Part shown: positions 51,876 through 59,966 of the stretch, in pieces
Position numbering within the stretch: position 1 is the first letter of the stretch
Layout: every line of letters starts with the position of its first letter
Assembly (NCBI GenBank): GCA_046331225.1
Contig: JAXLRF010000006.1
Span: 248,001 to 312,000 of the forward strand
DNA: 64,000 nucleotides
Direction of reading: 5' to 3'
Origin: VFMC01 sp046331225
Lineage (GTDB): Bacteria; Actinomycetota; Acidimicrobiia; Acidimicrobiales; Ilumatobacteraceae
The notes under the pieces: generated by a model
The model's input: only the letters and a program-made list of their open reading frames with translations
Databases searched by the model: none
What the model was told of the DNA's origin: nothing
Made by a program: the position numbers and the translations under genes

Positions 51876-53465
51876 ATGTCCCGAAGGATCGACATCGAAC
51901 TCACCTCTGCGCGCCCCGACGGGTCCTGGACCTGGCGCAAGGCTGGTGCCAAGGAGCCCAAGGGCGTGCTCGCCGGCTCCCTGCTCCCCGCCGGCGCTGC
52001 GCCCGGACAGGTGCTGCGCGCCGAGGCGGAGATGGAGCTCGACGGGATGACGATCATCTCGGTGACCGACCCCAAGGGCAAGACGGCCCGCACGGGACTG
52101 CTCGAGTTCATCCCGTCGTCGACGCCGTTCGAGGCCGTCACCCAGCAGCTCGCGCGCCGCGAGCGTGGTGAGCGCGGCGACCGGCGCGACCGCGGTGATC
52201 GCGGCCCGCGTCGCGACCGTGGCGACCGCCCGGGTGGCGAGCGCGGCGATCGCCCGCGTGGCGATCGTCCCGGCGGCGACCGTGGCCCGCGCGGCGAGCG
52301 CGGCGATCGTCCGCCTCGCGACGGTGAGGGCGGCGAGCGTCGCGGTCCGCGTCCCGAGCGTCGCGGCCGCCCCAACTTCACCCCGCCGCCCGAGCTGCCT
52401 CAGCGCCCCAAGGCCAAGCGGCTCAAGCCGGGCCGTGCCCATCGCAACGCGGTGCTGGCCGAGCTGCCGGAGGCGCAGCGCCCGGTGGCCGAGCGTGCGC
52501 TGCAGGGTGGCATTCCTGCGGTGCGCACCGCGGTCAACGAGCAGAACGCGCGTCTGAAGGCCGAGGGCAAGGAAGAGATCCCCGCCGCCGGTCTGCTGGC
52601 GATGGCCGAGCAGCTGTTGCCCAAGCTGCGCGTGGCCGAGTGGCTCGACCGTGCCGATGCCGCGAAGTCCGATCTCGAGGAGCTCGACCTGCGTGATCTG
52701 CGCAGCGTCGTCGCCGCAGCGGACGACCCGATGGTCGCTCGCGACGAGAGCACCCGCGAGCTCGCGGAGGAGTTGAAGCAGGCGCTCGTCACCAAGCAGG
52801 AGAAGGAGCTCCAGCTGTGGTACGGCGACATCGACGCCGCGATCGGTGTGGGCCGTGTGATCCGTGCGCTCAAGCTGTCGTCGCAGCCGCCCAAGGCGGG
52901 CGTGCGCTTCCCGGCCGACCTGGCCAAGAAGCTCGCCGACGCGGCCACCGCGTCGCTGACGGCCGACTCGCTGAGCGACCGCTGGTCGGCGCTGCTCGAA
53001 GCCGTGGCGTTCTCGCCGGTGCGCACCCTGGTGCAGCCGACGGCCAAGCCCGAGCAGCCGAGCGACGAGCTCACCGCGACGGTGAAGCGCCTCGGCCCGC
53101 TGCTGCCGCAGGTGGCCACGCTGTTCGGCATCGAGGTGCGTGAGGGCGCGCCGGCACCGAAGCCGCTGCGTCCGACCAAGCCGGCCGGCCCGGCCAAGAA
53201 GGCCGCCCCGGCCCCGCGCCCGCCCGCTCCCCCGGCCCCCGCTGCAGCCGCCGCCGCCGCCCCGGCCGCTGTCGAGGCCCCGGCCGCCGAGCCACCCGCC
53301 GCCGAGGAGACCCCGGCTCCCGAGGCACCCGCTGCCGAGGAAGCGCCCGCTGCGCAGGCACCGGCCGCCGAGCCCCCCGCCGCCGCCGACGACGCACCGG
53401 TCGCCGAGCCCCCTGCGGCCGAGGCCCCTGCCGCCGACGACGCGCCCAGCACCGACGAAGCCTGA
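51876..53465 (+). CDS. RGD/RG-rich basic protein with Ala/Pro/Glu-rich tail
   Basis: A 529-residue protein. The N-terminus (residues 1-90) looks like a small beta-barrel (IDIELTSARPDGSWTWRKAGAKEPKG). It is followed by a strongly basic ~80-residue low-complexity segment of RGDR/RGERGDR-type repeats, a helical domain (~170-410) with regular Leu/Ala helices, and an Ala/Pro/Glu tail (~420-529). RG-rich stretches often bind RNA. I do not recognise a named family; a nucleic-acid-associated function is inference. ATG 51876 is chosen over an upstream in-frame GTG at 51831. Confidence 0.72.
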   Translation: MSRRIDIELTSARPDGSWTWRKAGAKEPKGVLAGSLLPAGAAPGQVLRAEAEMELDGMTIISVTDPKGKTARTGLLEFIPSSTPFEAVTQQLARRERGERGDRRDRGDRGPRRDRGDRPGGERGDRPRGDRPGGDRGPRGERGDRPPRDGEGGERRGPRPERRGRPNFTPPPELPQRPKAKRLKPGRAHRNAVLAELPEAQRPVAERALQGGIPAVRTAVNEQNARLKAEGKEEIPAAGLLAMAEQLLPKLRVAEWLDRADAAKSDLEELDLRDLRSVVAAADDPMVARDESTRELAEELKQALVTKQEKELQLWYGDIDAAIGVGRVIRALKLSSQPPKAGVRFPADLAKKLADAATASLTADSLSDRWSALLEAVAFSPVRTLVQPTAKPEQPSDELTATVKRLGPLLPQVATLFGIEVREGAPAPKPLRPTKPAGPAKKAAPAPRPPAPPAPAAAAAAAPAAVEAPAAEPPAAEETPAPEAPAAEEAPAAQAPAAEPPAAADDAPVAEPPAAEAPAADDAPSTDEA

Positions 53466-53472
53466 CGTCACT

Positions 53473-53574
53473 GCGGGACGGACACGCCCACCCTGGGCAC
53501 ATCCGCCCCGCGGTGTCGCGTCCGGGCAGGCGTCGCGGGACAGACACGCCCACCCTGGGCACATCCGCCCCGCG
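53473..53574. repeat. Two direct copies of a 40-bp repeat
   Basis: A 40-bp sequence beginning GCGGGAC and ending CCGCCCCGCG occurs at 53473-53512 and 53535-53574, with one internal difference (G/A). The copies are 62 bp apart start to start. They lie in the short gap before the crotonase gene. No inverted ends are evident, unlike the 59-bp family. Confidence 0.75.
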
Positions 53575-53614
53575 AGTTCGTCGGGCGGTCGCGACGACAC
53601 CTACCCTCGCGACC

Positions 53615-54400
53615 ATGGCTGACAAGGTGCTCTACGAAGTGCAAGGACGCGTCGGCGTCATCACGCTCAACCGTCCCGACGCGCGCAACGCGGTGAACGG
53701 TGACGTGGCGAGTGACATGGAGGCCGCGATCGATCAGCTGGAGGGCGATCCCGAGGTGTGGGTCGGCATCTTGCGGGCCAACAGTGAGGGCCAGGAGAAG
53801 CCGGTGTTCTGCGCCGGCGCCGACTTGAAGGCGATCAACAGCGGCGCCGCCGGCGGGCTCAACACCGCCAAGGGAGGCTTCGCGGGCTTCGTCTACCGCG
53901 AGCGCACCAAGCCGATCATCGTCGCCGTCGACGGCCTCGCCACCGCCGGTGGCTGCGAAATCGTGCTCGCCGCCGATCTCGTCGTCGCCACCACCCGTTC
54001 GTCGTTCGGCCTCGCCGAGGTGAAGCGCAACCTGATCGCCGGTGCGGGCGGCCTGTTCCGCCTGCCGCGCGCGATCGGCCAGGCCGCAGCGATGGAGATG
54101 ATCCTGACCGGCGAACCCCTGCCCGCGGCCCGCGCCTACGAACTCGGCCTCGTCAGCCGTCTGGTCGAACCGGGCCAGGCGTTCGACGAGGCGATGAAGC
54201 TCGCCAACCAGATCGCGCTCGCCGCGCCGATGGCCGTCGCCGAGAGCCGCAAGGTCGTGCTCGCCGCGGCCTACGAGGACGACGAGACGCTGAAGAAGAT
54301 GACCAACCAGGCGATGGCGAAGGTGATGTCGTCAGAGGACATCAAAGAAGGGCTGGTCGCGTTCATCGAAAAGCGCGCCCCCGAGTGGAAGAACCGCTGA
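53615..54400 (+). CDS. Enoyl-CoA hydratase/isomerase (crotonase), second copy
   Basis: A 261-residue crotonase. VITLNRPDARNAVNGDVASDMEAAI, PVFCAGADLKAINSG (oxyanion hole) and ATAGGCEIVLAADLVVATTRSSFGLAEVKRNLIAGAGGLFRLPRAIG with the catalytic Glu are all present. It resembles the type found in short-chain or unsaturated fatty-acid degradation. ATG 53615 is chosen. Its stop codon lies inside a hairpin shared with the convergent acetyltransferase gene. Confidence 0.94.
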   Translation: MADKVLYEVQGRVGVITLNRPDARNAVNGDVASDMEAAIDQLEGDPEVWVGILRANSEGQEKPVFCAGADLKAINSGAAGGLNTAKGGFAGFVYRERTKPIIVAVDGLATAGGCEIVLAADLVVATTRSSFGLAEVKRNLIAGAGGLFRLPRAIGQAAAMEMILTGEPLPAARAYELGLVSRLVEPGQAFDEAMKLANQIALAAPMAVAESRKVVLAAAYEDDETLKKMTNQAMAKVMSSEDIKEGLVAFIEKRAPEWKNR

Positions 54401-54419
54401 GCCGAGACCGTCGGCTCAG
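54397..54419. terminator. Perfect hairpin containing both convergent stop codons
   Basis: CTGAGCCGA (54397-54405) pairs perfectly with TCGGCTCAG (54411-54419) around a 5-nt loop. The crotonase stop TGA (54398-54400) and the opposite-strand stop of the acetyltransferase (54416-54418) are in the two arms. This is an economical bidirectional terminator. Confidence 0.7.
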
Positions 54420-54895
54420 TCGAGCCGCTTCGACACGACGAGCTTGCGGGCGGTGACGCCCGCTCGCTCGAACAGGTTCTTGGTGTCGCGGTCGCCCGGC
54501 AACGCCCAGGATTCGACCACCCTCGCGCCGCGCTCGCGCAACCAGTCGATCGCCGCCGCCAACAGCTCGTCGCCGAAGCCGAGCTCGCGCGCCTCGGGCT
54601 CGACGTACACCTGGCGCACCACGCCGGCCGGCGTGCCGCGGGTGTGCGCGACCTGCAGGTAGCCGACCACGACGTCGTCGATGGCGGCCACCACCACGTG
54701 CTCGGCCGGGTCGGCGAGCAGCGCGTGCCACTCCCCCACGGCCGGCTGTTCGGCCAGCGCCGCGGCGCCGCCGCGGACGTCGGTGATCGCCGCCCGTGCG
54801 GCCATCTCGAGCTCGTGCAGCTGTTCGGCATCGGCCGCACTGGCGGCGCGCACCGACCATCCCGTCGGGAACGGACGGTGCGGCTGATCGGTCAT
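54416..54895 (-). CDS. GNAT-family N-acetyltransferase
   Basis: A 159-residue GNAT domain. VRQVYVEPEARELGFGDELLAAAIDWLRERGARVVESWALPGDRDTKNLFERAG is the acetyl-CoA-binding core, with the usual strand-helix-strand pattern. Substrate unknown. ATG 54895 overlaps the end of the upstream hypothetical gene (54892). Confidence 0.86.
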   Translation of the reverse strand: MTDQPHRPFPTGWSVRAASAADAEQLHELEMAARAAITDVRGGAAALAEQPAVGEWHALLADPAEHVVVAAIDDVVVGYLQVAHTRGTPAGVVRQVYVEPEARELGFGDELLAAAIDWLRERGARVVESWALPGDRDTKNLFERAGVTARKLVVSKRLD

Positions 54896-55503
54896 CCGCC
54901 CTGCTGCAGCTGGTCGATCTTGGCGAGGATCGTGCGTCGACCGCGGTGCGCGACCTCGAAGCGGCGGACGAGCTCGATCTCGTCGGGGCTCATGCTGCGC
55001 AGCCGCTCGACGACGTTGATCGCCGGGACGCTCTCGTAGTCGCGGATGGGCAGGTCGGCGGCGGACGGCACGTCGTCGACCACGGCGGCGTGCGTGTCGA
55101 CGGCTGTGTCGACGGCTGTGTCGACGGTGGTGCCGAGGGGAGCCTCCGTGGTGCCGGCGGTGTGATCGGCCGTCTCGCCGTCGTGCGACACGTCCTGTTC
55201 GACCTGCTCGATCTGCACGAGGGGATCACCGCCGCCGGCCGACCCGGTGTCGGCCGCCTCGCGCTGTTCGCGCTGTTCGCGCAGGCGCTTGGCCAGCTCG
55301 CGCTGGCCGGTCTGCACGGCGAGCTGACCGATGAACCGGGCGAGCTGCACCCGGTTCTCGAGCGCCTGACGGCCCTGTCTCACGTGCTTGGGCAGCTCGC
55401 TGCGCAGCGTGATCGCGGCACCCACCGGGGCGTAGAGCGCGAGGTCGAGCAGGAGCTCGAACGGATCGCGGGACCCGCCGCCGGTGGGGTCGCTCGTGGT
55501 CAT
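54892..55503 (-). CDS. Hypothetical cytosolic protein with helical repeats
   Basis: A 203-residue protein of unknown function. After a short polar start it has a hydrophobic helix (DPFELLLDLALYAPVGAAITL) and a charged helical region (HVRQGRQALENRVQLARFIGQLAVQTGQRELAKRLREQREQ), then a Thr/Asp-rich repeat VDTAVDTAVDT and a C-terminal helix. ATG 55503 starts just after the acidic-protein gene on the same strand. Its stop overlaps the acetyltransferase start (ATGA-like), so the two are probably cotranscribed. Confidence 0.66.
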   Translation of the reverse strand: MTTSDPTGGGSRDPFELLLDLALYAPVGAAITLRSELPKHVRQGRQALENRVQLARFIGQLAVQTGQRELAKRLREQREQREAADTGSAGGGDPLVQIEQVEQDVSHDGETADHTAGTTEAPLGTTVDTAVDTAVDTHAAVVDDVPSAADLPIRDYESVPAINVVERLRSMSPDEIELVRRFEVAHRGRRTILAKIDQLQQGG

Positions 55504-55534
55504 GTGGCCGTGGGCCGTCGGGTTCGGCTGCCGG

Positions 55535-56041
55535 TCAGCGGCTGAACAGCGGGCACTCGTCGTCGCCGACGGGGCACATCGGGGCGCTCTGGCGCACCAG
55601 GAGGAAGCAGCTCGGGCAGAGCTGCTCGTCGGCCCGCTTGGGCTGCAGGCGATCGGCCTGCTCGCCACGTTCCTCGGGCTCTTCCTCGTCCTCGTTGGTG
55701 TCGTCCTCGGCCGCGACCAGGCGGTCTTTCAGGATCGTGTCGAGGTCGGCTTCGACGTCGTCGGGGGCGAGCATGTCGTCGTCCTCGTCCTCGTCCTCGC
55801 TCGACACCGAGCGGCGCACGGGGCCGGCCTTGGCGGCTGCTTCCTCGTCCTCCTCCTCGTCGACGTCGAGCTCGTCGTCGAGGCCGCCGAACTCGTCGTC
55901 GCCCTCGTCGAGGTCCTCTTCGCCGATCTCGTCCTCGAGCGCCTCGTCGTCCAGCTCGGGACCGTCGAGCTCGTCCTCGGTCTCCTCGACCTCGAGTTCG
56001 TCGTCGGGCTCCATCATCTCGTCGTCGTCGTCAGCGGCCAT
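55535..56041 (-). CDS. Acidic DUF4193-like zinc-binding protein
   Basis: A 168-residue, extremely acidic protein (the first ~110 residues are mostly Asp/Glu, encoded by GAC/GAG/TCG-rich runs). The C-terminus LQPKRADEQLCPSCFLLVRQSAPMCP resembles the DUF4193 zinc-binding end seen in actinobacteria, with CPSC and CPVGDDECP supplying Cys ligands. Function is unknown. ATG 56041 is chosen. Long acidic runs suggest a disordered protein that may bind basic partners. Confidence 0.8.
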   Translation of the reverse strand: MAADDDDEMMEPDDELEVEETEDELDGPELDDEALEDEIGEEDLDEGDDEFGGLDDELDVDEEEDEEAAAKAGPVRRSVSSEDEDEDDDMLAPDDVEADLDTILKDRLVAAEDDTNEDEEEPEERGEQADRLQPKRADEQLCPSCFLLVRQSAPMCPVGDDECPLFSR

Positions 56042-56305
56042 CGCTCGGAACCCTCACTCCTGTCATCGTCTCGACCCCCCGCCGGACCGTGGTCGCGGCG
56101 AGGGATCACGTTCGTGTCGAACCCCTGTGGGCCGCGGATGATACGAGGGTCACCCGCGCCGTCGACCCCCTCCTTCTGTGACAACGGTCACACGGAGGTC
56201 GACGTGGCCGACTGGCCTGCGCCCGTACTGCATCGCCACGATCCAAACGTGACCTGTGACACAACGGCGCAGGCCCGATGTGGCCCACCGTGCGTCAGGA
56301 CAGGA
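56042..56305. other. Intergenic region with CRP-like palindrome
   Basis: This 264-bp gap between the ThyX 3' end and the DUF4193-like gene holds no gene I can support. It contains TGTGACAACGGTCACA at 56177-56192, a perfect TGTGA-N6-TCACA palindrome, 136 bp upstream of the DUF4193-like start, and a lone TGTGAC half-site near 56257. It probably holds that gene's promoter. Confidence 0.5.
56177..56192. promoter_or_regulatory. CRP/GlxR-type operator
   Basis: TGTGA-CAACGG-TCACA, a perfect match to the CRP-family consensus TGTGA-N6-TCACA used by Crp/GlxR-like regulators, located upstream of the minus-strand DUF4193-like gene. Confidence 0.55.
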
Positions 56306-57904
56306 TCAACGACCCCGGCGCAGCTCGGCCCGGCGCTCGGCCTCGAGGCGTTCGAGCTCGGGCGCCTCGGTGGTGATGTGCGACATCGCGTCGGCGATCG
56401 CAGTGTGACCGGCCTGGTCGCGGATCAGCCGGTGCATCTCGAGCGCCACCCGCCGGTACGCGGGATGCCCCTGCGGCGACGACCGCAGCTCGAGCATGTG
56501 GATCGCCTCACGCGCGTTGAACTGCATCGAGTAGCGCAGCCGGTACGCCATCGAGACCGCATAGCTGGCCTGCTCCGGGAACTCGTCGTGCAAGGCGTCG
56601 TACAGGGCGGCCGACCGGGCCATGGCATCGTCGAACACGTCGGCCATGCCGGCCTCGTCGATCAGCTCGGGCCGCACGTAGCCGTGGTTGGGCGTGAGCT
56701 TCTGCCACTCGATGGTGAGCATCCGGTGCCGCTGCATGTCGCGGAACGCGCCGTAGTCGCTCAACACGTCGAAGCGGTAGTCGACGCGCTCGAACGCACG
56801 ACCCGGCTTGTGCCGACGGTTCTCGCGGGCACCCACGTACGCCCGTACCAGCGCCGCCCGTTCGTCGGCACCGAGGTCGCGCACGCGCTCGGCCACTTGG
56901 TGCTCGGGCAGGTTGCTGTAGGGGTAGCAGATCGCGGTGACGAGCTTGAGCTCGGCGTCGGGATCGAAGTCGACCAGCTCGACCGACTCGGCATGGTCGA
57001 CGGGCGTCTCGCCGAACAGGCTGCGCACGAGGTCGCTCGTGCGGGTGCGGGTGTCGTCGAGATAGTCGATCCAGCGGCCACCGCGGTCGGGCAGGTCGAC
57101 GCGGCGCAGGAAGCTGGGGATGACCTTGCGCAGCTCGTGCAGCATGAGGTCGGCGTAGTGCTGCGCCTCGGGCAGCGGGTGCGCCTTCATGCGCAACAGC
57201 AGCGCCTCGAACGCCTGGCCCGTGCCGTAGATGCCGACGTTCGAGAGCGACGACGCCGGCAGCACGCCGCGCACGGCGTCGAGCGCCTTGGCCCGGGTGG
57301 CCTGGCGGTAGACGAAGTCGCTGTCGTCGGGATGGCGCGGCACGGTGTCGCGCACGTGCTCGGTCACCTTGGTGAGCAACAGGCTGTAGGCGTCGAACAT
57401 GCGGTCCATGTCGCCCACGTAGCGGGTGCCGAAGCGGCTCGACAGCAGCGCCGGGTCGCGGAAGTAGCGGTACCGGCCACCGAGCCGCGAGTCGTAGCCG
57501 ATGTAGCGGGTGCTCTGCTCGAGGTAGCTCATCAACCGACCCCACTCGAGGATCTTGGTGAGCAGATTGCTCGACTGCTCGCAGGCGAGGTGCACCCCGC
57601 CGAGCTGGGCGACCGAGTCGTCGCCGTACTCGAAGAACACCTTCTCGTACAGCTCCTCGGCCCGCTCGAGGCCCATCGTCGCGTCGACCGAGTCGTCACC
57701 GCTGATGTCGAGGTCGTTGACGAACTCGTCGAGGAACAGCCGGCGCAGGCTCTTCGGGCTGCGGCTGTACCGCGCGAACAGGGCACCCTTCACCACCTCG
57801 GGGAGGTTGACGAGGGCGAAGACGGGGCCGTCGAGGTTGGTGAAGTAACGCCGGAGGATGTCGGCCTCGGCGGGTGTGAACTCCTCGGGGACGTAGACCG
57901 TCAC
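56306..57904 (-). CDS. thyX: Double-length FAD-dependent thymidylate synthase-like protein (ThyX)
   Basis: A 532-residue protein, about twice canonical ThyX (~220-250), and apparently two ThyX-like repeats. The first half has ARYSRSPKSL, ILEWGRLMSYLEQSTRYI and ALDAVRGVLPASSLSNVGIYG, matching the substrate-binding segments. The second half has GAFRDMQRHRMLTIEWQKLTPNHGY, keeping the RHR of the ThyX motif RHRxxS. The first half lacks RHR (WGR), so the halves seem specialised. ThyX methylates dUMP with NADPH, FAD and methylene-THF. Whether the fused form is active is unverified. GTG 57904 starts the conserved N-terminus. Confidence 0.78.
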   Translation of the reverse strand: MTVYVPEEFTPAEADILRRYFTNLDGPVFALVNLPEVVKGALFARYSRSPKSLRRLFLDEFVNDLDISGDDSVDATMGLERAEELYEKVFFEYGDDSVAQLGGVHLACEQSSNLLTKILEWGRLMSYLEQSTRYIGYDSRLGGRYRYFRDPALLSSRFGTRYVGDMDRMFDAYSLLLTKVTEHVRDTVPRHPDDSDFVYRQATRAKALDAVRGVLPASSLSNVGIYGTGQAFEALLLRMKAHPLPEAQHYADLMLHELRKVIPSFLRRVDLPDRGGRWIDYLDDTRTRTSDLVRSLFGETPVDHAESVELVDFDPDAELKLVTAICYPYSNLPEHQVAERVRDLGADERAALVRAYVGARENRRHKPGRAFERVDYRFDVLSDYGAFRDMQRHRMLTIEWQKLTPNHGYVRPELIDEAGMADVFDDAMARSAALYDALHDEFPEQASYAVSMAYRLRYSMQFNAREAIHMLELRSSPQGHPAYRRVALEMHRLIRDQAGHTAIADAMSHITTEAPELERLEAERRAELRRGR

Positions 57905-57998
57905 GACCGCAGAGCCTAGAACCCGGGCGCCCAGGGCCCGCGGATCACCCGGGCGGACGGCCGCCGGTCACAACGACCCACGCGGTGTGGCCGGCCGC

Positions 57999-58619
57999 TC
58001 ACATCGTCGTGTCGACCACCATGCCGCGACCCATCCCGGTCCCGAGTCCCGAGCCGATGGCGTCGAGCAGCGCGGCGGCCGAGACGTCGTGCCGGGCGGC
58101 CAGGTCGGCGAGCGACGTGCCGCCGGTGAGGGCGCTGATCACGTCGTCGCTGGTCATGTCGAGCAGGCTCGCGATCGAGTCGAGGGTCTGCGTGTCGGCC
58201 TGGTTGACGCCGTGCGCAGGACGGCCACCGTGCGGCCCGCCGGGCGGCGGGGGCGGCGGCGTGCCCGACGCGATCGACTCGGCCATCGCGTCGAGGTCGA
58301 ACACCCCACTCGCAGCCTCCGGCGCATCGGCCGGCTTCGCGGCCTCGAGACCCTGCTTGATCGCGGCGAGCAGGTCGTCGTGCGAGACGCCCGTCGTGGA
58401 GGCGAGCTCGTCGAGGGTGGTCCCGCCGGCGAGCGCGGACTGCAGGTCGTCGACCGACATGCCGAGCTTCTCCGCGACGGGCGCCATCATCGTGTTCACG
58501 TCGGGCCCGCCCTCGCCGCGGGGCGGCCGACCGCCACGCGCGCCCTGCATGCCCTGCATGCCCTGCATGCCCTGCATGCCCTGCATGCCGGTGGTACCGG
58601 CCAGTCGGGTGATCTCCAT
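57999..58619 (-). CDS. Protein with helical repeats and (GMQ)n tract
   Basis: A 206-residue protein. The N-terminus contains five GMQ tripeptides encoded by a perfect 9-bp tandem repeat. Two related helical units follow, LGMSVDDLQSALAGGTTLDELASTTGVSHDDLLAAI and LDMTSDDVISALTGGTSLADLAARHDVSAAALLDAI, which resemble small helix-turn-helix-like modules separated by a Pro-rich loop. No family is recognised. ATG 58619 has an AGGAGA ribosome site 6 nt upstream. Confidence 0.7.
   Translation of the reverse strand: MEITRLAGTTGMQGMQGMQGMQGMQGARGGRPPRGEGGPDVNTMMAPVAEKLGMSVDDLQSALAGGTTLDELASTTGVSHDDLLAAIKQGLEAAKPADAPEAASGVFDLDAMAESIASGTPPPPPPGGPHGGRPAHGVNQADTQTLDSIASLLDMTSDDVISALTGGTSLADLAARHDVSAAALLDAIGSGLGTGMGRGMVVDTTM
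58540..58594. repeat. 9-bp tandem repeat CCCTGCATG
   Basis: Five to six perfect copies of CCCTGCATG encode the GMQ tract of the minus-strand gene. Unit length is divisible by three, so slippage would change protein length but not frame. Confidence 0.8.
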
Positions 58620-58763
58620 GGTGCTCTCCTGGTGTCGGTGGAGGCGACGACGGCCGCCTTCGCAGGCGAGTGTCCGGTCGCAACTGGCCGAACGATCCCG
58701 GGAACCTGTCGGTTCCCTGGCAATCACGCCCGGTTCCTGTGAACCGGATCGAGGGCACGACGG

Positions 58764-59966
58764 CTACAGGACGTTGCCCTCGGCGGGACGGCCGGCGAAC
58801 TGCTCGGCGACGTCGGCGCGCAACTGGGCGTCGGCCCACAGGTCGATCACGGTCATCGCCATCGCCTTCGCCCCGTCGAGGACGGCACGATCGCCGTGCT
58901 CGCTGCGGGCGAACTCGGCGAAGGCGGCGGTGTGGATCGGCACCCCGTCGTCGGCGACCTTGATCATCGGGTGGATCGACGGCACGAGGTAGCTGACGTT
59001 GCCCATGTCGGTCGACCCGACGACCGGATGGCCGATCGCGCGTGGGTCCTGCACGGTGCGGCCGAGGCGGGCGGCGTTGGCGACGTACGACGAGACCATC
59101 GGCCCGTTGTCGATCATGTCGGCGTAGGTGACGTCCTGCCACGAGTGGGAGCACGAGCATCCCGTCGCCGCAGCCGACGCCTCGAGACAGGCGAGCACGC
59201 GGCCCTTCAGCGGCTGCAGCGAGGCGATCGTCGGCGACCGCACCATCCACGTCATCGACGTCTCGGCCGGCACGATGTTGGCCTTGTCGCCGGCGCGGTT
59301 GAAGATGCCGTGGATGCGCTCGGTGGGCAGGATGTGCTGGCGCAGCGCAGCGACGTTCATGTAGCCGAGCACCGCGGCGTCGAGTGCGTTGCGACCCTCC
59401 TGCGGGGCCGCGGCGGCGTGCGCCGCGTTGCCGTGGTAGTCGACGTACATCTCCTGCACGGCGATCGTGTCCATGCGGATCAGGTCGGCGTCGGCGGGGT
59501 GCACCATCATCGCGGCGGCCAGGCCCTCGAAGGCACCCTGGCGGGCCATCAGGATCTTGCCGCCCCCGCCTTCCTCGGCGGGCGTGCCCATGATCCGCAC
59601 CCGACCGCCGACCTCGTCGGCCACGGCGGCGGCGGCGAGGCCGGCACCCAGGCCGGCGGTGGCGATCACGTTGTGGCCGCAGGCATGGCCGATGCCCGGC
59701 AGCGCGTCGTATTCGCACAGCACCGCGATCTCGGGACCCGTCCGTCCGGCGCGCGACTCGAACGCCGTGTCGACCCCGTAGGCGTGACGGGTGGGGCCGT
59801 GCCCGAGGTCGTCGAGGATGCCGGTCAGCAGGTCGTGCGCGAACACCTCGTGGTAGTTGAGTTCGGGGTGCGCGTGGATCTGGTGGCTCGCGTCGATCAG
59901 CCGATCGGCGAGGCGATCGACCTCGGCGCAGACGCGCTGCTTCAGGTCGTCGACGTCGGTGCTCAT
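58764..59966 (-). CDS. M20-family amidohydrolase (aminoacylase-like)
   Basis: A 400-residue metallohydrolase. SHQIHAHPELNYHEVFAHD, PEIAVLCEYDALPGIGHACGHNVIATAG and TPAEEGGGGKILM carry the binuclear metal ligands and catalytic Glu; VDYHGNAAHAAAAPQEGRNALDA starts the dimerisation domain. The family removes acyl or amido groups from N-acyl amino acids and related compounds. ATG 59966 overlaps the quinone-oxidoreductase-like gene stop (ATGA), so both are one operon. Substrate unknown. Confidence 0.91.
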   Translation of the reverse strand: MSTDVDDLKQRVCAEVDRLADRLIDASHQIHAHPELNYHEVFAHDLLTGILDDLGHGPTRHAYGVDTAFESRAGRTGPEIAVLCEYDALPGIGHACGHNVIATAGLGAGLAAAAVADEVGGRVRIMGTPAEEGGGGKILMARQGAFEGLAAAMMVHPADADLIRMDTIAVQEMYVDYHGNAAHAAAAPQEGRNALDAAVLGYMNVAALRQHILPTERIHGIFNRAGDKANIVPAETSMTWMVRSPTIASLQPLKGRVLACLEASAAATGCSCSHSWQDVTYADMIDNGPMVSSYVANAARLGRTVQDPRAIGHPVVGSTDMGNVSYLVPSIHPMIKVADDGVPIHTAAFAEFARSEHGDRAVLDGAKAMAMTVIDLWADAQLRADVAEQFAGRPAEGNVL

